Below the pieces are notes generated by a model that saw nothing but the letters and a program-made list of their open reading frames with translations, was not told the DNA's origin and did not search any database. From Halococcus morrhuae DSM 1307 (GTDB lineage: Archaea > Halobacteriota > Halobacteria > Halobacteriales > Halococcaceae), in NCBI RefSeq assembly GCF_000336695.1, contig NZ_AOMC01000142.1:23392-77045 (forward strand): 53,654 nt of DNA, written 5' to 3'. The number at the start of each line of letters is the position of its first letter. The stretch's first letter is position 1. Shown piece after piece: positions 1 to 7,524 of this stretch. The translations under genes were made by a program, and so were the position numbers.

Positions 1-534
1 TTGCTGACCGCCCGAAAGTTGGTCAGGTGTCCGCTCGCCGAACGATTCGAGACCGACGAGTTCGAGCAGTTCAGCCACGCGCTCGTCCGTTCGATCGCCG
101 TCGGCGTCGGTGAGGCCGAACGCGATGTTCTCCTCGACGGTCATGTGTGGGAACAGCGCGAAGTCCTGGAAAACGATGCCGACGTCGCGATCCTCGGGAT
201 CCACAGAACGAGTGTCGTCGGCGACGCGCTCATCGTCGAGAGTGATCGTTCCCGCCGTCGGGGTTTCGAGCCCCGCGATCAGCCGCAGCGTCGTCGTCTT
301 CCCACAGCCCGAGGGGCCGAGCAGCGTCAGTAGCTCCCCTTCGCGGACCGACAGCGAGAGCCCGTTTACTGCCGTTTCGGCCCCGAACTCCTTGCTCGCG
401 TCGGCGAGTTCGAGCACCACGTCGGCGGTGTCGGCGCTTCCCGGCGCGCTGTCGGGCGCATCGGCGCTGGCCTCGCGGGAGCGGTCGGTGGCGGCTTCGG
501 GATACGGTTCCTGGGTGGATTTACCGGACATCAT
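1..534 (-). CDS. Iron(III) ABC transporter ATP-binding protein, 3' end outside the window
   Basis: The gene reads leftward off the window edge, so only about the first 178 codons are visible. After an acidic N-terminal extension the translation shows a Walker A motif GPSGCGKT, a Q-loop region reading VFQDFALFPHMTVEENIAFGL, and the ABC signature LSGGQ at the very edge. It would energise the permease encoded just upstream. The start is ATGATG at 529-534, overlapping the permease stop codon (TAA at 521-523), which implies translational coupling. FbpC-like ATPase is the best reading because of the FutA/FbpA-like binding protein in the same operon. The Walker B and regulatory domain lie outside the window. 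Confidence 0.9.
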   Translation of the reverse strand, partial: MMSGKSTQEPYPEAATDRSREASADAPDSAPGSADTADVVLELADASKEFGAETAVNGLSLSVREGELLTLLGPSGCGKTTTLRLIAGLETPTAGTITLDDERVADDTRSVDPEDRDVGIVFQDFALFPHMTVEENIAFGLTDADGDRTDERVAELLELVGLESFGERTPDQLSGGQQ

Positions 535-2125
535 CGCCCTCCTGCGTGAGGATGACGAGCATCGAGAGTCCGGAGACGGCGACGAGCACGAGCGCCGGTA
601 CGGCGGCCGCCCCGTAATATCCTGCGTCTTGGACCTGCCAGATGTAGGTGACGAGCGTCTTGAACCCGGAGGGATGCAGGAGGAGCGTCGCGGGCAGCTC
701 CTTCATCGTCGTCAGGAAGACCAGCGCCGCGCCCGCGACGACGCCCGGCGCGATCAGCGGGAGCGTCACGCGCCGAAAGCTCGCGAGCGGCGAGTGGCCG
801 AGCGTGCGCGCGGCCTCGAGCAGCGATCGATCGACCTGGAGCACCGACGACTGGGTGGTGCCGACCGCCTGCGGGATGAAGCGGACGACGTAGCCGAAGA
901 TCAACAGGGGAAGCGTCTGATAGAGCCCCGGCAGATAGCGCACGCCGAAGTAGACGAGCGCGAAGCCGACGACGACGCCGGGTGCGGCGTAGCCGAGATA
1001 CGTCATCCGATCGAACAGATCCGTGAGCATACCGTCCGTCCGCGCCGAGAGATAGCCGACCGGCAGCGCCGCGAGCGTCGCGACGAGCGCCGCGAGCGCC
1101 GCGACGACGACGGAGTTCAGGCCGTAGGACCATTCGAAGGCGAACCCGCCGGCCGAGTAGCCCGGCCCGCCGCGGAACAGCCACAGCGCCAGCACGCCGA
1201 GCGGGACGATCAGACAGAGCGCGACGACCAGCGTACAGAAGGCAAGCGCCGGCCACTTCCAGGCTCCGAGCGAGATGGTGTAGCCACGCCGTCCGCCGGC
1301 GTAGGCGTTTCCGTCGTCGGCCGAGAGGCGCGACTCGATGCCGAGGATGGCGACAGTGAGCCCCAGCAAGAGCACCGAGAGCAGCGCCGCGCGGCCGCGG
1401 CCGAAGGCGTTGTACTCGACGAAGATCATGCGCGTGAACACGTCGTAATGCATGATCGACGGCGTCCCGAAATCAGAGAGCGTGTAGAGCCCCACCAGCA
1501 GCGCGCCGGCGGCGATCCCCGGGGCGATCTGAGGCAGGACGATGCGACGAAACGCGCCGAGATAGGAGTGGTTCAGGGTGCGCGCGGCCTCGATCTGACT
1601 GGCGTCGAAGGAGAGCAGCGCTGCGCGCGTGGTGAGGAAGACGTACGGGTAGACGAACAGTGTGAGGACCAGCACCGTGCCCTGAAGCCCGTAGATGGTC
1701 GGTATCGACTCGATTCCCAGCGGAGCGAGCAGATCGGCGAGCGTCCCCCGCGGGCCGAACGCCGAGACGAACGCGAACGCACCGATATAGCTCGGGACGA
1801 CGAGCGGGAGCGCCAGCAGGACGGTCCAGAACCGTCGGAAGGGGAGGTCGGTGCGTGCGGTCAACACCGCGAGCGGCACGCCGAGCAACACCGAACCCGC
1901 GGTAACCGCGGCCACGAGCAGCGCGCTGTTGATCGTGATCTGGACCGTCGAGGGCGACGACAGCAGCGCGAGTGCGCTCTCGATGCCCATATCGAACGCG
2001 CGGACGACGAGCCACGCGATCGGGGCGACGACCGCGAGCGCGATCGCGCCGGCGAGCGCGAGCAATCCCCCTCTGAGGACGGTCCCGCGATCGATATCGA
2101 TGCGACCGTCGCCGAGGGTACTCAT
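521..2125 (-). CDS. Iron(III) ABC transporter permease, fused two-half type (FbpB-like)
   Basis: The 534-residue membrane protein consists of two six-helix BPD_transp_1 halves in one chain, as in FbpB/FutB and ThiP. Each half has an EAA loop for contact with the ATPase: EAARTLNHSYLGAFRR in the first half and EAARTLGHSPLASFRR in the second. It starts one nucleotide after the stop of the binding-protein gene and overlaps the start of the ATPase gene, so the three form a tight operon. Substrate is inferred from the neighbours and the iron-type operator upstream of the operon; thiamine or another oxyanion cannot be excluded from the permease alone. Confidence 0.9.
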   Translation of the reverse strand: MSTLGDGRIDIDRGTVLRGGLLALAGAIALAVVAPIAWLVVRAFDMGIESALALLSSPSTVQITINSALLVAAVTAGSVLLGVPLAVLTARTDLPFRRFWTVLLALPLVVPSYIGAFAFVSAFGPRGTLADLLAPLGIESIPTIYGLQGTVLVLTLFVYPYVFLTTRAALLSFDASQIEAARTLNHSYLGAFRRIVLPQIAPGIAAGALLVGLYTLSDFGTPSIMHYDVFTRMIFVEYNAFGRGRAALLSVLLLGLTVAILGIESRLSADDGNAYAGGRRGYTISLGAWKWPALAFCTLVVALCLIVPLGVLALWLFRGGPGYSAGGFAFEWSYGLNSVVVAALAALVATLAALPVGYLSARTDGMLTDLFDRMTYLGYAAPGVVVGFALVYFGVRYLPGLYQTLPLLIFGYVVRFIPQAVGTTQSSVLQVDRSLLEAARTLGHSPLASFRRVTLPLIAPGVVAGAALVFLTTMKELPATLLLHPSGFKTLVTYIWQVQDAGYYGAAAVPALVLVAVSGLSMLVILTQEGDDVR

Positions 2126-2126
2126 C

Positions 2127-3395
2127 TCAGAGCACTCCGGTCTCGCGCATGAGCGTCAGGGTGGGTTCGAGGTTCGAGAGCTTCGCGAGATCGATCTCAG
2201 GCGGATTGAGTTCGTCGATCGTCGGCAGTCCGCCGACGGGCGGGACGCCCGGAATCATCGGGTAGGCGAACGTCCGCGTGGCGAAGAACTCCTGGGCCTC
2301 GGCGGTCAGGAGGTGTTTGATGAAATTCATAGCGAGCTGGCGGCGCTCGGTCCCTTTGATCACCTCGACGCCGGCGGCGTTGATGAGCGCGCCCGCGTCG
2401 CCCTTCGTGAACGCGAGCTCGATCGGCGCGTTCGGGCGGGCGGCCCGCACGCGCAGCGAGTAGTAGTGGTTGGCGAAGCCGGCCGCGAGCTCGCCGTCGG
2501 CGACGGCGTTCGAGACGAGGAACTCGTCGGGATACTCGGAGATGTTCTGTCCCTGCATCCCTTTCAGCCACTGCTTGGTCTGCTCTTTGCCGTGGAGCAG
2601 CCGCATCGCCGTGATGAACGACTGGAAGGCCCCGTAGGTCGGTGCCCAGCCCATCGATCCCTGTAGCTGCTTCGTATCGGTGAATTTCTGGACCTTGTTC
2701 GGGATCTGGTTCGCCGAGAGCTTGTTCGTGTTGTAGGGAACGCTCCGCGCGCGCCCGGCGACGCCGACCCACTGGTTGTTCGGGTGGAACGACTTGGGGA
2801 CGGGCTTGACGACCTTCTTCGGGAGCTTCATCGTCGCATCGTTGTTGGCGACGACGCCGAGCGCGCCGAGATCGACCGCCCAGAAGACGTCGGCCTTCGG
2901 CGAGCCACTCTCCACCTCGGTGATGAGCGTGTTCGCGAGCTGTGAGGAGGAAGCCGTCCGGAGCTTCACGTTGAACTTCGGATACATCTTCTGCAGCAGA
3001 TCGAGGAACTGAGTGTAGAGTCCGCCCTCGCCGCCGCCGAGATAGACGCTGAGCGTGCCCGAGAGATCGGGGAGATCGTCGATGCGCGGCCCCTTCAGCG
3101 GTGGGCGACTCTCGACGAGCGGGCCGGAGCCCCGGAACGATTTGATGCCGACCGAACCGTTCGTGCTCGCGTTGCCCGAGGCGTTGCCGACGGTGCCGTT
3201 CGCCCCGCCGCTGGCGTTGCTCGAAGCGTTGGAGCCGTTCGCGCTCGCGTTGGTCCCGCCGGACGAACAGCCGGCGACCAGCGCGCCGCCGGCCACGACG
3301 GCCGACGTGCGGAGGAATCGTCGCCGTCCCAGCCCGGAAGCACCGTGATCGTCGGAACCGTTCGTCGTTGGATCGTCACCAGCGCGTCGCGTCAT
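2127..3395 (-). CDS. Iron(III) ABC transporter substrate-binding lipoprotein
   Basis: This 422-residue protein has a twin-arginine signal (RRRFLR, residues 24-29) and a lipobox ending at Cys43 (LVAGC), so it should be exported folded and lipid-anchored. Residues 44-83 are a low-complexity linker holding eight N-X-S/T sequons. The rest looks like the FbpA/FutA family, including an ANHYY stretch comparable to the tyrosine cluster that binds ferric iron. The ATG at 3395 is preferred over an in-frame upstream start at 3455 because it sits directly before the Tat signal and 13 nt from the iron box at 3408-3423, as expected for a leaderless transcript. Confidence 0.9.
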   Translation of the reverse strand: MTRRAGDDPTTNGSDDHGASGLGRRRFLRTSAVVAGGALVAGCSSGGTNASANGSNASSNASGGANGTVGNASGNASTNGSVGIKSFRGSGPLVESRPPLKGPRIDDLPDLSGTLSVYLGGGEGGLYTQFLDLLQKMYPKFNVKLRTASSSQLANTLITEVESGSPKADVFWAVDLGALGVVANNDATMKLPKKVVKPVPKSFHPNNQWVGVAGRARSVPYNTNKLSANQIPNKVQKFTDTKQLQGSMGWAPTYGAFQSFITAMRLLHGKEQTKQWLKGMQGQNISEYPDEFLVSNAVADGELAAGFANHYYSLRVRAARPNAPIELAFTKGDAGALINAAGVEVIKGTERRQLAMNFIKHLLTAEAQEFFATRTFAYPMIPGVPPVGGLPTIDELNPPEIDLAKLSNLEPTLTLMRETGVL

Positions 3396-3407
3396 TGCCA
3401 CATATGA

Positions 3408-3423
3408 TTTAGGACAGCCTAAA
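3408..3423. promoter_or_regulatory. DtxR-type iron operator upstream of the binding-protein gene
   Basis: TTTAGGACAGCCTAAA is an inverted repeat TTTAGG-N4-CCTAAA. It lies 13-28 nt upstream of the ATG at 3395, over the expected TATA region of a leaderless gene, so binding would block transcription. DtxR/IdeR/SirR proteins recognise TTAGG...CCTAA dyads; the assignment is by that resemblance and by gene context. Confidence 0.8.
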
Positions 3424-3533
3424 AACCCTGTCGTTCCGCGATCGATCCATCGCATATAGCGACGCCGCTCGGCGGTATGTCGTTTGTGGTATCGGTGACG
3501 AAACCGCGATGCCCATGTCGTGGCTCGGCGTCG

Positions 3534-4043
3534 TTAGTTCGCGACCTCGATCGTCTCGTGCATGCCGAGTTTGTAGTGGTCCTCGGTCTCGCCGTCCTCT
3601 TTCTCGACGATGAGGCAGGCGAGCTCGTACGTGCCGGGTTCGAGCTTCATCTGCAGCTTCTTGCTCGTCCCCTTGCCGATGTCGTCGACCTCGTCGAGCT
3701 CCTCGTAGGCACCGTCGTCGCTGCGCTGTCTGACGACCAACTCGTGGACCTCGTGGCCCTTGTTGACGGCGTTGAACGTCACCTGACCCGACGGCACCGA
3801 CTTCGCGTCGGGTTTCACCTGCCACTCGTTGAGCACGACGCGCACCTTCCGGTCGTCGGAGGCACCCGGGGTCCCGCTGGCGTTGCTACCGTTGCCACCG
3901 CTGCCGTTCGCGCCGCCGCTGCCGTTGGCGCTGTCGTTTCCTGATTGTGCACCACCGGTGCAGCCGGCGAGTCCGGCCGCCGCGGCGAGGCTTGCCATAC
4001 CACCTTTCAGTACCGTCCGTCTGTCGAGATCGTGTCCTTTCAT
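3534..4043 (-). CDS. Tat-exported cupredoxin-fold lipoprotein
   Basis: The 169-residue protein begins with a Tat signal (DRRTVLKGG) and a lipobox ending at Cys28, followed by an N/G/S-rich linker with five N-X-S/T sequons (residues 36-55). The remaining domain is cupredoxin-like, with candidate type-1 copper ligands His97 or His100, Cys143, His156 and Met161 (HYKLGM). The Cys-to-His segment carries an insertion of about eight residues compared with plastocyanin. Its own iron-type box at 4061-4076 and its position between the iron importer and the GT75-like gene suggest a role in iron acquisition, perhaps redox handling of iron or copper at the cell surface; that role is inferred. Confidence 0.82.
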   Translation of the reverse strand: MKGHDLDRRTVLKGGMASLAAAAGLAGCTGGAQSGNDSANGSGGANGSGGNGSNASGTPGASDDRKVRVVLNEWQVKPDAKSVPSGQVTFNAVNKGHEVHELVVRQRSDDGAYEELDEVDDIGKGTSKKLQMKLEPGTYELACLIVEKEDGETEDHYKLGMHETIEVAN

Positions 4044-4060
4044 CGTTGATCACTGGCTGT

Positions 4061-4076
4061 TTTCGGCCAGCCTAAA
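4061..4076. promoter_or_regulatory. Imperfect DtxR-type iron operator upstream of the cupredoxin gene
   Basis: TTTCGGCCAGCCTAAA keeps the CCTAAA half and has one mismatch in the other half (TTTCGG). It lies 18-33 nt upstream of the ATG at 4043, the same place as the box before the gene at 5279. Confidence 0.65.
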
Positions 4077-4112
4077 AATTGGTGGTGGGTGGTAACCGTT
4101 ATACCTGCCGGT

Positions 4113-5279
4113 TCAGTCGTCGGCGCTGGCGGCGGCCGGCACGGCGATCGAGCCCGGATCAAGCGCGTCGAGACAGGCCAGCCAGTCGTGCATGTACTCG
4201 CCGACGTACGGGAGGAACTCGCCGTTCTCGCAGTCGCTCCAGTCGCGTTCGACGAGCGCGTCGGCCATCGCGGCGAAGGCACCGGCGTACGAATCGGCGT
4301 CCGCGGCCGCGTCGTCGACGGCCCGCCAGAGGCGTTCGTTGGCGTCGAGCGCGGGGAGTTCCGAGCGGAGGTCGTCGAACGTCGAGCGCTCGGCCTTGTT
4401 GTGCTTACAGAGCGGCCCGCCGGTGACGATCTCCGTGCCCAGCACGTCGCAGGCGCGCTTGAGGAAGACGCCGCTCCAGATGTCGTCGAACCGGCCGACG
4501 TCCCAGGGGTTGTCGTCCATCGGGAGCTGGTAGAACGCCGGGATCACCTCGCGCCGGAAGGCGAGGTTCATCGAGCAGACCGTGAGATACTGGCCCTCCG
4601 CGGCGACGAACGGCTCGCCGAAATCGTCGGCCGAGAGCCGTGTCTTGGCCTGTCCGCGGAGGTCGCCGTCGGCGAGAATGCGGGCGGCGTCGAGGTCGGG
4701 TACGTTCGTCCAGAGCCCCTGCGAGGCGACGACGTTCGTCACGCGCGTGCGGTCGGTCTCGACTTCCTCGCCCATCGCGGAGTAGGGGTAGCCGCGCGGG
4801 TAGAGACCGTGCTCGTCGGCGTTCTCGTGGAGGACGTTCACCCACTGCTCGTCCGAGCGGACGCGCTCGATCTCGTGTTCGCCGTTCAGGTTCGCGAGAT
4901 GCGTCCCGAAGAAGTCCTCGTCCATGTGCGGGCGGGTGTCGTCGTCGATGAAGACGCCGTAGTCGAACCCGTTCGCCCAGCAGTAGAGCAGCCCGAAGCT
5001 CGTCTGGGCGTGGCTCGCGGCGGGGACGAGATGCGAGAACTCCGTGACGGACTGTTCGTCGTACCACGCCTCGCGGGCAGCGCCGTCGAAGACCTCGCCG
5101 GCGAGACCGAGCTCGTCGAGCATCGTCGCCATCGCCTCGGTGTCACAGAAGTCCTCGGTCACGAGCACGACGTGGAGGCGGTCGGTGTCGAAGCCGTGCT
5201 TGCGGGCGTTTTCGGCGTAGGCTCGTACGCACTCGAACTCGCGTATCGTCGGAACGATCACACAGATGTCGGCCGTCAT
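4113..5279 (-). CDS. GT75/RGP-family protein (UDP-sugar mutase-like, 'alpha-1,4-glucan-protein synthase')
   Basis: The 388-residue cytosolic protein resembles the reversibly glycosylated polypeptide family, whose plant members are UDP-arabinopyranose mutases. Shared features are a DDD motif at residues 112-114 (FIDDDTRP), the PRGYPYS motif with the Arg that becomes glycosylated in plant enzymes (about Arg162), the following GLWTNVPDLDA stretch, and DDIWSGVFLKRACDVLG. Key residues are present, so the fold and nucleotide-sugar binding look intact. The substrate is unknown. Its presence beside an iron importer with an iron-type operator is unexpected for a sugar mutase. The start at 5279 is the first ATG after the operator. 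Confidence 0.8.
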   Translation of the reverse strand: MTADICVIVPTIREFECVRAYAENARKHGFDTDRLHVVLVTEDFCDTEAMATMLDELGLAGEVFDGAAREAWYDEQSVTEFSHLVPAASHAQTSFGLLYCWANGFDYGVFIDDDTRPHMDEDFFGTHLANLNGEHEIERVRSDEQWVNVLHENADEHGLYPRGYPYSAMGEEVETDRTRVTNVVASQGLWTNVPDLDAARILADGDLRGQAKTRLSADDFGEPFVAAEGQYLTVCSMNLAFRREVIPAFYQLPMDDNPWDVGRFDDIWSGVFLKRACDVLGTEIVTGGPLCKHNKAERSTFDDLRSELPALDANERLWRAVDDAAADADSYAGAFAAMADALVERDWSDCENGEFLPYVGEYMHDWLACLDALDPGSIAVPAAASADD

Positions 5280-5296
5280 TGCGATGTCGCGTGTTT

Positions 5297-5312
5297 TTTA
5301 GGACGCCCTAAA
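5297..5312. promoter_or_regulatory. DtxR-type iron operator upstream of the GT75-like gene
   Basis: TTTAGGACGCCCTAAA is a perfect TTTAGG-N4-CCTAAA dyad 18-33 nt upstream of the ATG at 5279. It has the same half-sites as the box at 3408-3423. Confidence 0.8.
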
Positions 5313-5344
5313 GAGTCTGTCGTTGTCACTCCGATAGATCCAGT

Positions 5345-5357
5345 ACCATTCAATGGT
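5345..5357. repeat. Short perfect palindrome in the divergent intergenic region
   Basis: ACCATTCAATGGT is a perfect 13-bp palindrome with one central base, followed at 5362-5367 by a further AATGGT. It lies between the iron-boxed GT75-like gene and the SDR remnant or pccB. It may be an operator for either side; no regulator can be assigned. Confidence 0.4.
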
Positions 5358-5447
5358 AACGAATGGTGAGAGTGTGTTCGCAGTCGCGACGGTGATCTAT
5401 CGTGGCACAGATTTAGGTAGCTACACGTAGAGCAACGACACAGAGAC

Positions 5448-5576
5448 ATGACGCTCGACACGCAGACCTGCGTGGTCACCGGCGCGTCCCGCGGGAGCGG
5501 CCAAACCGTCGCCGGGCCCGTACCGGGCTCTCTGACCGACCGAATTCTCGCCAGCAACGGCGGCATGGGGTGGTAG
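5448..5576 (+). pseudogene. Short-chain dehydrogenase remnant, internally deleted to 42 codons
   Basis: The frame opens with MTLDTQTCVVTGASRGSGQ, the typical first strand and glycine-rich TGxxxGxG cofactor motif of an SDR. Within a few codons it becomes LTDRILASNGGMGW, which looks like the C-terminal end of the same family. About 200 residues, including the catalytic Tyr-Lys region, are absent. The two ends are in frame, so a short peptide could still be made, but it cannot be a working oxidoreductase. It ends one nucleotide before the GTG of the pccB gene, suggesting that it was once the first gene of that operon. Confidence 0.65.
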
Positions 5577-5577
5577 C

Positions 5578-7164
5578 GTGGCGGCCGAAGACGACGCCAA
5601 CACCGGCGAGAGCGACGCACTAGACGAATCGGCGATCGAGGAGCTGCGGCGACGCCGCACCGAGGCGGCGCTTGGCGGGGGCCAGGCCCGCATCGACGCC
5701 CAGCACGATCGGGACAAACTGACCGCCCGCGAACGCATCGACTACCTCCTCGACGAGGACAGTTTCGAGGAGTTCGACCGGTTCGTCGAACACCAGTCGA
5801 CGAACTTCGGCATGGCCGAGAAGAAGTATGCCGGCGACGGCGTCGTGACTGGCTATGGCGAGGTCGACGGTCGGACCGTGTTCGTCTTCGCTCACGACTT
5901 CACCGTCCTGGGTGGGTCGGTCGGCGAAGCGGTCGCCGACAAGATCTGTAAGGTGATGGACAAGGCGATCGAAAATGGTGTTCCCATCGTCGGGTTGAAC
6001 GACTCCGGCGGTGCACGTATCCAGGAGGGGATCGCCTCGCTCACGGGGTTCGCCAAGATCTTCCAGCGGAACACGAAGGCGAGCGGGCTCGTGCCGCAGA
6101 TCTCGGCGATCATGGGGCCGTGTGCCGGCGGGGCGACCTACTCGCCGGCGCTGACGGATTTCACGTTCATGGTCGAGGACACCGCCCAGATGATGATCAC
6201 GGGGCCGGACGTGATCGAGACGGTCACCGGCGAGCAGATCACGATGGAGGAGTTGGGCGGTGCGAGCGCTCACGCCAATGAGAGCGGCGTCGCCCACCGA
6301 ACCGCCCCGACAGAGGAGGAGGTTCTCGACGACATCAAACGACTGCTCTCGTATCTCCCGCAGAACAACGTCGAGGACCCGCCGCGGGTCGACTCCTGGG
6401 ACGATCCCGATCGGCGCTGCGAGGTCGGCGAACTGGTCCCCGACGCACCGCGCAAACCCTACGACGTGACGAACGTGATCGGGAACATCGTCGACGACGG
6501 CTCCTTTTTCGAGACTCACGGCGGGTTCGCGCGCACGCTCGTGACCGGGCTTGCACGCATGGACGGCCGGCCGGTCGGGATCGTCGCCAACCAGCCATCG
6601 GTCAACGCCGGGACGCTCAACATCGAATCGAGCCAGAAGGGCGCGCGGTTCGTCCGCTTCTGCGATTCGTTCAACATCCCCGTCCTCACTTTCGTCGACG
6701 TGCCCGGGTTCATGCCCGGCACTGATCAGGAGCACAACGGGATCATCCGCCACGGCGCGAAGCTGATCTACGCCTACGCCGAGGCGACGGTCCCGCTCTC
6801 GACGGTGATCCTCCGGAAAGCGTACGGCGGAGCCTACATCGTCATGGGCTCGAAACTGCTGGGCGCGGACACGAACTACGCGTGGCCCGGTGCGGAGACC
6901 GCCGTGATGGGTCCACGCGGGGCGGTGGACGTCCTCTATCGGGACGAGCTCGCCGACGCGGACGATCCCGAGGCGACCCGCCAGGCGCTGATGGACGAGT
7001 ACCGCGAGGAGTTCGCCAACCCCTACTCGGCGGCCGAGCGCGGCTACGTCGACGACGTCATCGAGCCGAACGAAACTCGCAAACGTCTCATCCGCGACCT
7101 CGATGTCCTCGACCGCAAGCGCACCGACGGGCCACCGAAAGACCACGGTAACATCCAACTCTGA
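5578..7164 (+). CDS. pccB: Acyl-CoA (propionyl-CoA) carboxylase, carboxyltransferase beta subunit
   Basis: At 528 residues this has the usual length for the biotin-dependent carboxyltransferase beta chain. Visible family motifs are [17 protein letters not shown] near the N terminus, GGARIQEG, the N-lobe oxyanion segment [17 protein letters not shown], and the C-lobe segment [16 protein letters not shown]. It transfers carboxyl from carboxybiotin to propionyl-CoA (or acetyl-CoA) in the cytosol. The biotin carboxylase/BCCP subunit is not in the window. The start is GTG at 5578. The next gene overlaps its stop (ATGA), which supports a small third subunit made in step. Methylmalonyl-CoA decarboxylase alpha is an alternative reading of the same family. 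Confidence 0.88.
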   Translation: MAAEDDANTGESDALDESAIEELRRRRTEAALGGGQARIDAQHDRDKLTARERIDYLLDEDSFEEFDRFVEHQSTNFGMAEKKYAGDGVVTGYGEVDGRTVFVFAHDFTVLGGSVGEAVADKICKVMDKAIENGVPIVGLNDSGGARIQEGIASLTGFAKIFQRNTKASGLVPQISAIMGPCAGGATYSPALTDFTFMVEDTAQMMITGPDVIETVTGEQITMEELGGASAHANESGVAHRTAPTEEEVLDDIKRLLSYLPQNNVEDPPRVDSWDDPDRRCEVGELVPDAPRKPYDVTNVIGNIVDDGSFFETHGGFARTLVTGLARMDGRPVGIVANQPSVNAGTLNIESSQKGARFVRFCDSFNIPVLTFVDVPGFMPGTDQEHNGIIRHGAKLIYAYAEATVPLSTVILRKAYGGAYIVMGSKLLGADTNYAWPGAETAVMGPRGAVDVLYRDELADADDPEATRQALMDEYREEFANPYSAAERGYVDDVIEPNETRKRLIRDLDVLDRKRTDGPPKDHGNIQL

Positions 7165-7481
7165 TGACAGCGACATCGTTGCTGGCCGAAACCGACGATC
7201 CGGGCGACTCGGACGACGAGCAAGCGACCGCGAGCGAGGGGGTTCTCGACGAACTGAATCTGTCGGTGCCCGCGAGCGCCGACCGCGGCGAGGCCGCAGC
7301 CATTGCCGCTGCCATCGGTGCCCACCTCCGCGACCGCGCCGCGGCTGCCGCAAATGCCGACGAGGAAGGGTCGGAATCCTGTGATCGGTGGTCGCTCTGT
7401 GGCCGTCTCGACGGGCGGACGCCACCCCAGGGGGTCGCTCGCGGCGAGGAGTGGAAGACGGCGGGGCGACTCCGTCGGTAG
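7164..7481 (+). CDS. pccX: PccX-like small acyl-CoA carboxylase subunit
   Basis: The 105-residue acidic protein starts on the last base of pccB (TGATGA overlap). It has an acidic disordered N terminus, an alanine-rich helix ([20 protein letters not shown]), then RWSLCGRL and a C-terminal [10 protein letters not shown]. This layout fits the small haloarchaeal protein PccX, described as a third subunit needed for propionyl-CoA carboxylase activity, also annotated as 'acc operon protein'. The match is by organisation and motif memory, not alignment. Co-translation with pccB is the strongest support. Confidence 0.7.
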   Translation: MTATSLLAETDDPGDSDDEQATASEGVLDELNLSVPASADRGEAAAIAAAIGAHLRDRAAAAANADEEGSESCDRWSLCGRLDGRTPPQGVARGEEWKTAGRLRR

Positions 7482-7524
7482 CGTCGAAACATCCATAACG
7501 GGGGCGGGAGACGACCCGGACGAA

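Noticed and set aside
110-2152. Long plus-strand open frame (680 codons) opposite the iron permease
   Set aside because: It is rich in Arg, Glu and Asp in runs with no family pattern, and lies antisense to a permease with clear EAA motifs. Antisense frames stay open by chance in GC-rich haloarchaeal DNA.
5412-5425. A fourth iron box (TTTAGGTAGCTACA) before the SDR remnant
   Set aside because: Only one half-site fits; the other half does not read CCTAAA.
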